Source: Clavelina lepadiformis (taxonomy: Eukaryota; Chordata; Ascidiacea; Aplousobranchia; Clavelinidae). Taken from it: a stretch of 64,000 nucleotides of DNA. Every line of letters starts with the position of its first letter. Position 1 is the stretch's first letter. Below the pieces are notes generated by a model, which saw only the letters and a program-made list of their open reading frames with translations, was not told the DNA's origin and made no database searches. A program made the position numbers and the translations under genes. Below are positions 45,760 through 58,098 of the stretch, one piece after another. The stretch is from the NCBI RefSeq assembly GCF_947623445.1, contig NC_135245.1, positions 16,251,501 through 16,315,500 of the forward strand, in the 5' to 3' direction.

Positions 45760-48400
45760 AATACAGAATAATTGACTATTCCAGAATAGTTTATTCCGGA
45801 TCCAGAATTTCGAATCCTATTCTAGAATAGCATAAAGGTGAAAATATTTAAGCACCCACAGTGTTTTTGTTTTGCCTTCGCAATAAGCTCACCAAATTAT
45901 TATGGTTCAAACCAGTTGGCAATTGTCAGGTTAACATGAGGTACAGCTCAATTAATCGCGATTAGCGCATAGTTTTGGAGTTTGAAATAACAATCGACAA
46001 CATCTCCTGCATGTGCCAATGAAAACCTTCATCATAAAATAAAACCGGTTCCTAAGAATCAGAAGAAATATGAAAATTGGATGGGAATCTTCTGAGACTT
46101 GGTTCTTAAGGTTCCCTTATTGTAGAAGGTCCATCTCTAGGTGTAGTTAAGGTCGATATTGACTTTGAGTGCTGGTTGGTGGTTGTCGTTCTGGTTGGTT
46201 TATTCTGTCTTAGGTTTTTGGTCTTGTTTAACATCCGATAAAAGTACAGGTTTCTGTTTAGTTCTTGTAGAATGTAGATCATAACATGCATGCCCATAAC
46301 AACTGGCTTGATCTTTTGAAGATAAGTAAAATGGTTGATAAATTGAACATGGAGCTATGGGATTGGGTGGTGTGGTAATGGTTTTGGGATGGCCTAAGCC
46401 AAACCCAGTCTTTCAGTTTTATTGTCTGACTCCTATGATTGTCTTTGACTCCGTTGCGTTTACTGTCTCTATATTGCTTCTTAAATCAACACCAACTTCA
46501 TAAGTTCAAATTTGCTATATTGTCCGAATAACTTGTCCGAATTAGGATATTTACACCATGATTCCAATTCCCAATTTGTTAGCAATTACTTATTCAAAAT
46601 AGAATAACTCAGAAAAGAATTCAATTCGTACGAGTCAGAGAAGAGAGCGATTTAAACAAAACATTTCTTTTTATACTAAAGTATTGACCAATCAGCCCAT
46701 AATCACGTGTCAGTTCCAATTTAAGCCTTTTTCTCACAAAGCATTCAAACCGCTTTACACCAGTACAAAAAAACCACTTGACACACTTACTATATCACAT
46801 ATTGGTTTGAAACTACGCTTGTGATTAAAGATACTAGAACAATACCTGCTACCATAAACCACGTGTCGCATATTACACCACGAAAACAAGGTACTTGAAA
46901 CACTTCAATCTATGTCAGCACGCTACAAGCTTTGCACATTATTACATTATCTAGACTGGAGAAAAATCAAACTTTATGCAATGCCAATATATATAATTAT
47001 TGCAATTATGAAATTGTCCGAACGCCACAGAGCCAACTGGTATACGGCGTTTTAAACTCGTTTGATACGTTGTTTCAATACTATTCACAACAAATTGCCT
47101 AGCTTTTTGAAAGTTTTGGCTCTTCCTCAACTCATTTTTTAGATACGCTACTCTATGCTGAAGTTACATGTATATTAACACTTTTATTGCAAGGCAAAAA
47201 TAGATAAAATTATTGTTGGGCTAGAAAAACGCTTTTAACAATTCTGTTAAGCAGCAGGTGCTCTAACCGCTCTTCCACAAGGCCGACAAAAAGTAAAGGT
47301 CACGCAAGGGTTTGGTTCGTTGACCACGTGGTTGGTAATTTATTGTACCATTTTTCGTTGCGCGCTTTTTTGACGGGATGGATGGGAAACTCACTTCTAA
47401 ACATAGTTTAAAACTTAACGAGTTGTTTGTAATCAAATCAAACATTTCTGATACGTACCACAAATGCAAAGTCAACTCAGCTTAGTAACATTTAATTCAC
47501 GTTTTTGCTTACCATTACTTTAAATGTAGGCTGTTTCCACATCTATTTGTGCATGAAGCGATTGGGCAGTGGCTACAGTGTAAAAGGAATGTTAAACAGT
47601 GAGCTGTAGCGTATACGGTGTATTCATTTACGATAAAACTTTTCATGTGATAAAGATTACTGTGTACAAAACGTGAATGAATATTTCCCAGCTGAACCTG
47701 CAAAATTTTCCACCACTTAACAACCGCTGTTCTAACCACTCGTCAATTAGGCCGACAAAATTAAAATTCAGGCAAGGGTTTGGTTCGTCCACCACTTGAT
47801 TTATGAAAGCGGGTATCAAAGTCTCTCTATAAACTCTATTGATGGGATTTTTGTCATTTTTGGCGTACATGGTATGTGGCAAGACAAGGCGTAAAGCGTT
47901 CCAAAAAATCGACAAACTCTTCCTGGCACCTACATCACTGATGATATCTGCATATTCAAAACTAGCTGATTGGACATGAGTGACGTAGCAGGCCATGTTC
48001 TACTTCCTCGCACTACCGATCTGTGTAAAAGATTGTTGCCTTGTATACAGGCCACCAGAACGGGACTCTGGTCCCGTGGATGGTGTTCATTTAAGTTGGG
48101 GTTTCGCTTTTCATCCAGACACACCGGTCGGTTCCATCTTGACGGTAATAATACAACGCTTATGTGCTGCCAAACTATCAGCTTAACTTTTGTTTTGTAT
48201 TAAATGTGTTTTAATATTTTTTTTTAAATTTACGTTTGGTGACCGTGCTGTCGCTAATAACTATTTTACATTCTCATACTGATCGGTAATGCACGTTTTG
48301 CCCTCCGCTTTTTGTGCAATTTGTGGAAATTATTGTCATTTACTGCTAATATGTTTGCGACCACCTGCGGCAGCATAATCAAACAATGAATTTATTTTTC
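45760..48400 (+). repeat. Mosaic intergenic block, copy interrupted by an LTR-like element
   Basis: Landmarks at 45824, 46014, 47068, 47255, 47727, 47968 and 48361. It ends at GGTGGGGACG, the same edge as at 15980, where the inverted cassette of copy 52282 starts. Internal deletions remove most of the gypsy remnants. Confidence 0.7.
46356..47029. mobile_element. Solo LTR-like repeat, copy 3 (4-bp TSD GAGC)
   Basis: TATGGGATTGG start, GAACGCCACA end, GAGC on both sides (46352-46355, 47030-47033). The other blocks read ATGGAGCYAACTGG without interruption (4016, 15104, 38660). Confidence 0.75.
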
Positions 48401-48614
48401 GGAAAAGGCGTGGTGGGGACGTTTTTTATTCAGTATGTAACCGTCTATTCCTGCCGTTGCTGTACCGCTTCCTCCAACAGATACAAAAATACACTAATGA
48501 TAAAGTATAGTTTTCTAATTTGCTCTAGTCTGGTACAGCGGCAATTTTGATGATGTTTAATTTCCAAATACAAACTTCAACTTAAGGTTGCTGATTTTTG
48601 TTTGCTCACCACAG

Positions 48615-48874
48615 ACTCAGGCTATAGCATCGTGCAAAACAGCCATTTCAAGCTTCCACTTTTAATTGATGTGAATGACAAAAAGGCAAAGCAATACTAC
48701 AACACATTTCTATAAAGGTACGCCAAAAAGCACGATACAAGATGTACAAAATGCTCTAGCAGCAACTTTTACAAAAATGCAGAGACACATTGCAAAACAA
48801 ATGATTGTAGTTTATATCCATATACAGGTGGCCCATATGATAGTACACAACATATTAGGAGCTTGAAACTATAA
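48615..48874 (+). pseudogene. Terminal exon of the unrecognised convergent gene, nonsense copy
   Basis: In frame from the CTCACCACAG acceptor, but TTTCTATAAAGG carries a TAA where the open copies read TTTCTAAAAAGG. The rest of the exon is readable to TAA at 48872-48874. It lies antisense to the 3' flank of the decayed RRM copy at 52282. Confidence 0.65.
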
Positions 48875-48959
48875 ATGCTAACCCAGAAAAGCCTGACTTG
48901 CTTTGGCAGAAAGTATATTTTAAACATTACAAAAGAATTGCTTAATATGTCATTTGCAA

Positions 48960-51900
48960 TCACTAGTTGTCATATCTGCCTCCATTGTAGTTGCCGCCGC
49001 CGCCACCACCTGCAACATAAGGGATTTGTTTAATACAAAGCACCAACAAAAAAAAAGGTTGTCTTGATGAAACTTCTCAAGTACAGTGTAGTCTGCTTAA
49101 TAAGACCATTTTCATCTGATCACGAATTTTGCCACTTAAAATTCTGTTTATTATGACCAGTCTTTGGATATATTGACCATTTCTTGGGTCTTTTTATTAA
49201 TTTTTTAAGGCAAACATGCAACTTGACAGTTGCAATTATCCCAAATGTATTCTTATTTCATCTACTTAAGTTTACTTTAATGATTCTCTTTAATCTTAAT
49301 GAAATAAATGACGAATTTGATGTTTTTGCCATTTTGAGCCTAACCGTACCAAACCTAGTGGGGTTAAACACGGCACTATAACAGTTTCGGTCATTGTGGC
49401 CATTCAGATATAATAACTAATATGGTCTGGTGGTGTGTGTGGTCATATTAGGAGGAGTCTACCGCATAGTCGAAACTAAGCAGCAAACTACAAATCTGTT
49501 TTTTCCCTACTGAAAACGCCAAAAAGTATAATCATCAGCTAACCCCGATATTTCAGTGTCAAGCTTTTAATGAAAACAGTAAAATCACTTTGCCCTTTAG
49601 TGCCAACATAACATTAAGCCCAAAACTAGGGCACAAAGTGTCGCGATAATGGATAATTTACTGTAATAAATGACCACTTTTCAAACTTTACATGGAAACT
49701 CAAATGCAAATGTGTGTTGGGTGTGATTGTGACAGACTTCTAGCTTTTAAATACGGAAAAATCTACAGTATTTAGGTGCAATGTGTCGTGAGATATGTTT
49801 GGGTTTCAGATCTGTTTTAAATCTTACTAACCTATACCATTTATTACATAACATCTCAGAACCATTAGCAAACATACTATAATAAGCAAAAGTCATTGTT
49901 TGTGTAACACAGTGATAGATAGTTCTTGTTTAGAAAAGCCCAGCATTTGAACTGTCGAGTTCTTGTGTTTATTGTCATAATTAGCCCTTCATAATTGTGA
50001 CAATCACACCCAACATGTATGGTCATAATTCTCGTGCAGATCTGATGATATATTATAATGTTATTTGTGTTCTATTTCGTGTATTCATCAACAAGCGTTG
50101 GGCTAGATTTTGGTGTTTAAAATACGCGACCCAGTTTTGATTACTTACGAATCACGTCATTCGTACTACAGCGCTCAATGCGTTAGTTTTCAATTGTTGA
50201 GTCGAGTATTAACAGTCTACTGCAGTAGTTCTTAAACAGGGGGCGTGTAAGATTCATAAGGGGCGCGAGAGATGACATATATGCATTATCTTCTACAAAG
50301 CCTCAAATTAAACGTTTGGTTTCCAAAAACAACTACATCCGTCACATTAATAAAAGTTAATTGAAAATAAACTGTTGTTTTTTTTGATGCTTTTTTATTT
50401 TGCAATGAAGTGGGGCGCGGATTTTTTAGGTACCGTCAAGGGGAGGGGCGTGTGCCAAAAAGTTTAAGAACCCCTGGTCAACAGAAAGCAACTCTATTCC
50501 GTGCTCTGAAAACAGGACCTGTTTCATTGAGAATTAAAATAAATCAACATGAAAGACATTGACAGTTTGCTTTTGGTGCTGTAATGCTGAACTAAGCTAT
50601 CAGGGGTTAATGAATGCAATATCAATGGAGTCAGATTAACGAACAATCTATTAAGCAATAATCAACAAGGTTTAATCTCAACAACATGCCTAGTTAGCAC
50701 AAACTAATGGTATGTCTAAATTTGGGATGTTTTGAACTATGGTATAATTTTTTGTAAGAAAACACTAAAAAATTTAAAATAAATATAACAAAAATGAAAA
50801 TGACACTTATTGCAATTCACAATAGACCCATGAGATATATTTTGAGCAACCAAATTTATCATTTATTGTGACTAAAATCAACACGCATATATATCACAAA
50901 ACATTGCTATAGTTGTTATAATGTTATACTTTAAAAAAACCAAAGAAAGTTTGAAAACCTAGTATATACATAAGCATAATATTATACCTAATAACTACTG
51001 TTAGGGTTGGGACAGAAGAGAATTGAAAGTATTTGATATGGCCAAGTCTAAGTTGTTATAATTGAAACTCAGCCAGCCAATTTAGCATTGGTACTTCAAC
51101 ACATAACCTGGTGCATTGAACGTAAAAACAGCAGTTTAAGGTTTGTTTATGTGAGCAAAACACTTAAAATATCATATATGCATTAAAACTCAATGCACCA
51201 GTATTTGGCTATCAGCAAAACATTCATATACATTATAAAGCATCAATTTAGTACTGTATACCAGCGTAAAAGCTCTCTGCTAAGAAAAAATTCTGGCAAA
51301 AAAATGGAAGAAGGCTAAGCGCCTAATTTAAATTGTGTTTTTGCGATATGTCATCACTTTTCACCCTTAAAACAACAAAATTTAAACACAAATTAATAAA
51401 ATATGGCTTGTCCCAACCCTATCGATTATTATGTAGTGTTACGAACTAAGCAAATAAATAACAATTCGCTTAATGTTATGAGGGATGCTGGAATAAAAAC
51501 TGAAATGTTAAATTGGCCTTCTTACCTCGTCATTTAAATCCCTGTCAAACACATAACTCCTGATGTGTGTCACCCTTGGGGACATTTCTAAGTGCTTGTG
51601 AAAATATCCACTTGGTCTATATGATATTTTACGCTTGGGTTGTTCACAAAAGAACAAACATTAGTATGATTATTTTGGCCCAAAATAAGTATGTCCAGTC
51701 CCATAACTAACATGTTGTTTCAGTAAGCATATGAAAAAACATCTTCTAAAAGCTAAACAACAGCTAAGCATTAACGCTACTAACAAAATATTATTATATA
51801 TATATTATACAAAAGATATATATCCTGGTTAGTGAAAAGCAAAAGCCCTTGTCTTTGTTAAATATTTCATAGCAATAGCAGTTTTATACTGGTTTTCAAT

Positions 51901-52282
51901 TTGATCTGCAAGACTTAACATAACCACCTCCATATCCACCATCACCTCCACGTCCGCCGCCATATCCACCACCTCTTCCACGATAACCGCCTCCGCCACC
52001 TCCTCCACGATATCCGCCTCCACCACCTCTTCGTGACTCCGCCTCCCGAACAGTGAGATCACGTCCTTTGAAATCAGTTTGATGAAGTCCCTTGATTGCT
52101 GCCTCGGCTTCATCCGGAGAACTGAAGGTGACAAACCCAAAACCACGAGCTCTGCCAGTATCACGATCTGTGATTATAGCCACATCTTCAACTTTTCCAC
52201 AATTTCTAAATGTGTCCTTAAGTTCATCCTCAGTAGCGTCGTAAGAAAGATTTCCAACAAAAACCTTACAACTATCTCCCAT
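48960..52282 (-). pseudogene. CIRBP-like RRM gene, copy 7, splice donor lost (exons 52282-51919 and 49009-48960)
   Basis: Exon 1 encodes an intact RRM (LKDTFRN type, RNP2 and RNP1 present) and Gly tail. The donor reads G|TTAAGT instead of G|GTAAGT (51918-51913), so the standard intron cannot be removed by the normal site. Reading through gives GGGYVKSCRSN and a TGA, about 128 residues. Exon 2 has an independent T-to-G change that makes TAG of the final Tyr codon (48963-48965). A protein lacking the terminal Gly/Tyr segment could still bind RNA, so this may be a truncated gene rather than fully dead. Promoter features are conserved. The intron carries the same MITE as copy 19918. Confidence 0.75.
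50223..50476. mobile_element. hAT-type MITE in the intron of RRM copy 7 (shared with 17801-18077)
   Basis: Same position and family as in copy 19918. The left target copy is GTCTACTG (50215-50222); the right is diverged (GTCAACAG, 50477-50484). The internal tandem GGGGCGTGTAAG unit is present once here and twice in the sister. Confidence 0.8.
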
Positions 52283-52539
52283 TTTTGGTTATTTATTTTG
52301 TATTAATGTATCAAAATCCTGCAGTAGACAAACTTTTATATTATTGATTCGTCTTGTACAAACTTGAAATGTATAAAAAATATTGGGGATTGGACAAATA
52401 AGTATAATAGTTATATATATCATATACAGTAGAATCTTGTTTTTCTGAACCATTTTTCTGGCCAATAGGCCTAATAGTGCACTAAATGTTCAAAGTAAAT
52501 CATTTACTTTTCGTAAATGCCGGCGTATAGGTCCACTCT

Positions 52540-54432
52540 CAGTTTTCAAGTCCAAAATACTGGCACTTTGATGTAGAATAATTGAATATTCTTGATTAGT
52601 TTATTTCAAATCCAATTCTAGAATAGCATAAAAGTGAAAATATTCAAGCACCCACAGTGTTTTTGTTTTGCCTTCGCAATAAGCTCACCAAATTATTATG
52701 GTTCAAACCAGTTGGTAATTGTAAAATTAATATAAGGTACAGCTCAGTTAACCGCTATTACCGCATAGTTTTGGAATTTGAAATAACAATCGACAACATC
52801 TCCTGCACGTTCCAATGAAAACCTTCAATCATAAAAAAAACGGTCCTAAGATTCGGAAGAAATACGAAAAATGGATTGGATTGACAAATTGAACATGGAG
52901 CCGACTGGTATACGGCGTCCCATACTTGTTTGATACGTTGTTTCAATACTATTCACAACAAAATGCCAAGCTTTTTGAAAGTTTTGGCTCTTCCTCAACT
53001 CATTTTTTAGATACGCTACTCTATGCTGAAGTTACATGTATATTAACACTTTTATTGCAAGGCAAAAATAGATAAAATTATTGTTGGGCTAAAAAAACGC
53101 TTTTAACAATTCTGTTAAGTAGCAGGTGCTCTAACCGCTCTTCCACAAGGCCGACAAAAAGTAAAGGTCACGCAAGGGTTCGGTTCGTTGACCACGTGGT
53201 TGGTATGTCATTGTACCATTTTTCGTTGCGCGCATTTTTGATGGGATGGATTGCTGAAATTTTAGACGCGGATAATTATTTTTTTTTACTTATATGTTAA
53301 CTGTCAGGTGCTTTAACGTCCTACCCAGTAGTTCTTAAGTTTTTTCATCTGATTTGCCATTTACGCCAACTACCACACCCCAAATTTCCCCATTTAGTTT
53401 TTAACAGATTTTTGGCTAGAGCTAAAGTAAGCCTCACTTCTAAACATAGTTTAATGTAACTAACCAAACACTTCAACTTAACGATTTTTTTGTAATCAAA
53501 TCAAACATTTCTGATACGTACCACAAATACAAAGTCAACTCAGGATAGGTTAGTGAATAGGATTATTGTGTACAAAACCTTAATGAATATTTTCCAGCTG
53601 AACCTGCAAAATTTTCCACTGTGGGAAAATTTCCCACTACCTAACAACCGCTGCTCTAACCACTCGTCCATATGGCCGACGAAAAGTAAAACACATTAAA
53701 TGTGTTTTAATAAATTTTTTTTAAATTCGCGTTTGGTGACCGTAATGACGCTAACAAATTTTTATATACTTATACTGGTCGGTAATGCACGTTTTGCCGT
53801 CGAGGCCTTGTCAAATTTGGGGAAATTATTGTCATTAACTGCTAATATGTTTGCGACCACCTGCGGTAGCACAATCAATCAATGAATTTATTTTCGGCCA
53901 AAAGCGCGATGGGGACGAAAAATCAAAGCCAGTTGTTACTAACACGCGCCAATGTACAAGAAAATGTGGCAAAACCGAAAAGGCTTAAAAAGTTCTACAG
54001 AGAAATAACTTTGATATTTGCTTGTTACTATAGCCTACTAATACGGCTATTAAACGTTGCAACTTTACAACGAAATTAAATGTCTGTAACTCAGTTTGTT
54101 AATAAATTAGCAACAAATATCTAATGACTGGCGTCAAATTACTCTCCAAGACTCGATTCAAATCAAATTAATAAAAAACGTGATTTGAGTCATTACAACA
54201 TATCTGTAGGCAGCGTCTATTTCACTGGCACCCGGTTATCGAATTTGGAAAAAGCTACCCGCGAAAACGGCTAGCCGGTTACACAACTGATATTTTCTTA
54301 TTTCGGTTAACGGCGGCCGTTGCAGTAGACACTTGTTTAGCCGACGTCGTTTACCGCAGTAGGAAAATACAAATGCGGTGAATGGCAGCTACACTAGTTA
54401 GTGAATTGAAATGTAATTTAAACTGAGAACCA
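52540..54432 (+). repeat. Mosaic intergenic block, short copy, then single-copy spacer
   Basis: Block landmarks at 52620, 52811, 52927, 53125, 53650 and 53865. The ~0.5 kb deletion near 52865 is shared with 20515. From about 54060 to 54432 the sequence is single copy in the window, with no gene recognised. Confidence 0.6.
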
Positions 54433-55366
54433 CGAATTAATTTTTCCAAAATGTAAATCACCCAAAACTAATCCCCTCTGACCCAAACTCACTCTCACTT
54501 ATCTTAATTAAATTACTGAGCCAAGCTGCGAATTGAAATAAATGCTATTTTTTCAAACGAAAATAATTTTTTTTTCAAAGTTTAATTTAATTTAATACTA
54601 ATTCCCTCCAACTTAAACTCTCTGCTATCATGACGAGGTCTAAAATAGAGACTTTAGACTCTAAATTAAATTAGAAATTAGTTTGAACAAAAAAAAAAGA
54701 AACAAAAAACGGCAAGAATCGAATTCGAGACGTGTAGCATAAAAGCCCCAAGGTTAACCACGACATCCATGATATGGACCATAAGGGTATTTGCAATTTC
54801 ACTCCTAGTTTACACATCGCAATCCCTTACTTGTGACCTTTGTTCGGGTATTTTTAATAATAAAAGAACGGTCGCGTATACGGCGTCTCAAAATCGTTTT
54901 TTAGTTAATTATACGATGCATGCAATAAATAGTCATTGTTATAGAATTTTTTGGCTCTTCCTTATGGCAATCCTTGATACACCCCTGAACGCTGCAAGTT
55001 GTACTGTATATACATATACATGTATATTGAGTGCAGTATATTTTATTGCAGCTCAAAAAAACACACACAAATTATATACAAAAAATATTTACAATACATA
55101 CATATTGAGTGCAAGGCCAAAACAGAAAAGAATTTTTGTTGAGCTAAAAAATTGTTCTTAACCTCTCTTTTAATGTTAAGTGTCAGGTGCCATACTTTCG
55201 CCATACTCTAACCGGCCTTCCACAAGGCCGACGAAAAGTAAAGGTCACGCAAGGGTTTGGTTCGTTCGCCACGTGGTTTGTGAATGCGGGTAATCGAAAG
55301 ACAAGGCACAAAGCGTTCCAAAATCGACAAACAACTTGGAAAGGCTTCTGCTGTTAGAGACTAGCC
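54433..55366. repeat. Repeat segment with tRNA-like SINE, second copy
   Basis: Matches 30125-31032 from CGAATTAATTTTTCC onward. The tRNA-like part is on the minus strand around 54700-54775. Near 55187-55205 it has an extra piece, CATACTTTCGCCATACT, where the sister reads GGTGCTCTAACC. That piece resembles the terminal bases of the gypsy LTR at 26253-26267. Confidence 0.5.
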
Positions 55367-55862
55367 CAGGGGTGGCCAACGTTTTTCAAGCATGAGCCAT
55401 ATACAGCAAACTAGTGTGTTAAATTGTGAATATGCAAAATTTTTTAAAATTAAACAGTTTATTTAATAAGATGCTGCAAATATATGTCGCTCAGAAGACT
55501 TGTGCGTTTCCAGGCTATCTGTAAGTTGCTTAATCCGGTTGGTAAGTTGTTACAGTAATTCGTACCAATTCTGTTAAGTGGTCGTTTGGCTTTCACGATA
55601 TATAGATTTTACCTAACCCATTATTGAATACAAGGATTCACTAATGTACGTTGTAGCCTACTAAAAATAGATAAAAGTTGTCTGCTAATTTTCTTAGGCG
55701 CAGGATATTTACTTTCTGGCACTTGTTTCCAGAAGTCAAAAATCGAATGGCTTTAACGGTACATTGTCATTGTTAAACCTTCCTTCAATTCTAAGAGTTC
55801 AATTTCAGCAGCTGATGAGTGTGTGGTAAAAGTTCGGGGACTGGAAACCCATCACTAATTAC

Positions 55863-56531
55863 TAGGGCAACCAAAAGTCAATATGGTCAATTTTTTTTTA
55901 CCTGCTCAGAATGCTATGAAACAAGTACAAAACAAATTTCAGCTTTGTACGACGTGTGGTATAGAAGTTATTAGGTCAGATAAAGTCAAAATGTTACGTT
56001 AGGTCAAAATACGGTCAAATTGTTTCGTTAGGTCTTTTTTTTAGGTCAAAATCTATTAAACTTGTAATTTTGTAACCATTTTGTAATATTATTCTTCCGT
56101 TTTTCTCTTTTCTTGTACCGCAAACAATTCCAGTCCCGCAAATTTTACTTAGAACCAAAGACACAAAGAGAGGGAAGGCTTTTCAGCGCGTTTGGTGACA
56201 TCACGATGTGACGGCATTGCATTTGAAACTGCAAGTTGTCAATCTTAATACGCAGAAACGAAAAAAAAGTCAACACTAGAAAAGCATTTTGTCATTTTCA
56301 AATGCAGCTTTAGATTAGAAAGTTGCTGTAGACAGTGTAGAGACTATCAGTATAGCGTTTTTCAAAATGAGGTCAAAATTTAAACGTTTTAGGTCAAAAT
56401 AAGGTCAAAATGTAAACTTTTTAGGTCAAAATAAGGTCAAAATATAAACTTTTTAGGTCAAAATGAGGTCAAAATTTGCAAATTTTAAGGTCAAAATTTA
56501 AAATTTTTAGGTCAAAAAACTGGTTGCCCTA
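55863..56531. mobile_element. hAT-like non-autonomous element, TSD CTAATTAC
   Basis: Starts TAGGGCAACCA and ends TGGTTGCCCTA. CTAATTAC is duplicated exactly (55855-55862, 56532-56539). Nested in the ZBED/hAT element. No coding frame. The right third is a tandem array. Confidence 0.85.
56360..56520. repeat. Tandem array of TTTAGGTCAAAATAAGG-type units
   Basis: About six to eight imperfect copies of TAGGTCAAAAT(AA/GA)GGTCAAAAT... of roughly 30 bp, each with a doubled AGGTCAAAA. Related single units occur near 55975-56050. The array is subterminal within the element 55863-56531. Confidence 0.8.
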
Positions 56532-56600
56532 CTAATTACATTACGTCTGCATAAAAGAGATCCACAAAGAATGCAAAACATGGTTTCAAAGCATTCAAAT

Positions 56601-58098
56601 CTAGGGTCTATCGGCGGTATTGCGGCCACATTTTTTCTTTGCGATTTAAATCTCATGTTAAATACGTTTGCCTGGGGCAAGCGAAAAAATTTTTTCACCA
56701 TATTGTGCAGAATTTAATCTACTTTTTTACTATAATTTTATTTTATTTTCTGTTGTTGCAAAAACGGAGCTAAACGATTTCTTCCAAGACTACTTTTTCC
56801 GGTTAATTGCGGACACTCCTTGCAAATGCGGACACACATCTCCATAAATGCGTCCGTATTTCCCTGCTTTTGCGGACGTATTTTTATGAAGAATTTAGCC
56901 TTAAACAGTATTGCCGTTTGTTGTGTGCAAGACTGAAGGAGAACATTGGAGTTACAAGCAATGCAAAATAAATTGTTTTTATTCATTGATTCATCAAATA
57001 GGCTAACTGTATAATAAATATATGTATGTATAAATATTGTAAGAATAAGGGAGAAGAATATTCAGGTAACTTGGTTGGTGTAAAACGATGCGCAACCACT
57101 ACGATTCGATTTTACTTTTGCGTTTATATAATGGACGGGCCAAGTTTTAAACGTTTTTAGTATACCTCGCATATCCTATAAGCGTAACTTAACCGTAACG
57201 ATTATTGTATGTTTACAGTGTAATGCAAAATAAAAAGTGAGTCATTACGCTTAGCCTGCATCGAGTACAAGAAAAATTCCAAAGGAGTAAGGCGGCAAGC
57301 TTATACTCGTGTACATGTTAAAACTTTATGGTACAACATGTTTTCTGATAATGTATTTGTTTATTTCATGCGACAAGAAACAATTCAGGAAAATACCACT
57401 TGAGAGTCGATGCTAATGAAAAAAGAACCGAAAAATTTTATCAGCACCATTTTCACACAAACATATCACAATACCACTGCACGTTTTCAATTTCATTAAC
57501 CTCGATATTGAGGTTGGTGCATTTGGTATGATCCCATTTAGCAAATAGCTGAAAGAGCTGCATATTGCGCAAGTAGACCAAAGTAAGCAAATAATCACGT
57601 GCAAACAAAGCATTTGATAAACGAGAATGACCACATTGTGCTGTCCGCATTTAGGGGGTTGTTTTGTAATTGTGATGAAACACAGAAAAATAAAAAAAAA
57701 ACACTGAAAAAATACACATAGACACCTAAAATTTTGTACATACACAGAAGAAGGATACAGTTCCTCGTGTGCGAAAAAAGAATGAAAAAAGAGCAACATT
57801 TGCGGGAAAAACAGCAGTTTAGTTTGCAGAGTGAAACAATTGTTTTTGCTGTTTTTTCATATCGTTCTGGTCTTAGTTTGAGATGGTCACGTTCTAAGGG
57901 TAATAACAAACGTTTTACTTGGAGTAACTTCCTGAAATTTGCTGGAGTTGTTTATTAGGAATATTAGATGAGGCTAATTTAAAAAAAAAAATATTTTCGT
58001 TGTAAAATTTTTCGGTAATTTCAGAAACAATTTTACCGGCCGCAAAAGCGCCGTGGCCGCAAAAGCGCCGTGGCCGCAATAGCGCCGATTGACCCTAG
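56601..58098. mobile_element. Unclassified DNA transposon with ~29-bp TIRs
   Basis: Left end CTAGGGTCTATCGGCGGTAT and right end ATAGCGCCGATTGACCCTAG are inverted repeats extending through GCGGCCAC, about 27 of 29 bases matching. Inside are unusual TTTGCGGACGTATTT and GCGGACAC motifs (56800-56885). The minus-strand frames at 57413-57909 (for example LLTLVYLRNMQLFQLFAKWDHTKCTN in one frame) have no family I recognise. No clear TSD. Nested in the ZBED/hAT element. Confidence 0.7.
58038..58088. repeat. Three 17-bp tandem units GGCCGCAAAAGCGCCGT
   Basis: Exact 17-bp spacing (58038, 58055, 58072); the last unit has GCAATAGCG and overlaps the right TIR of 56601-58098. The left end has only one unit. 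Confidence 0.85.

Noticed and set aside
48571..48963. Frames 48675-48866 (+) and 48963-48769 (-) as separate genes.
   Set aside because: They overlap the nonsense copy of the convergent terminal exon and the RRM last exon in wrong frames.
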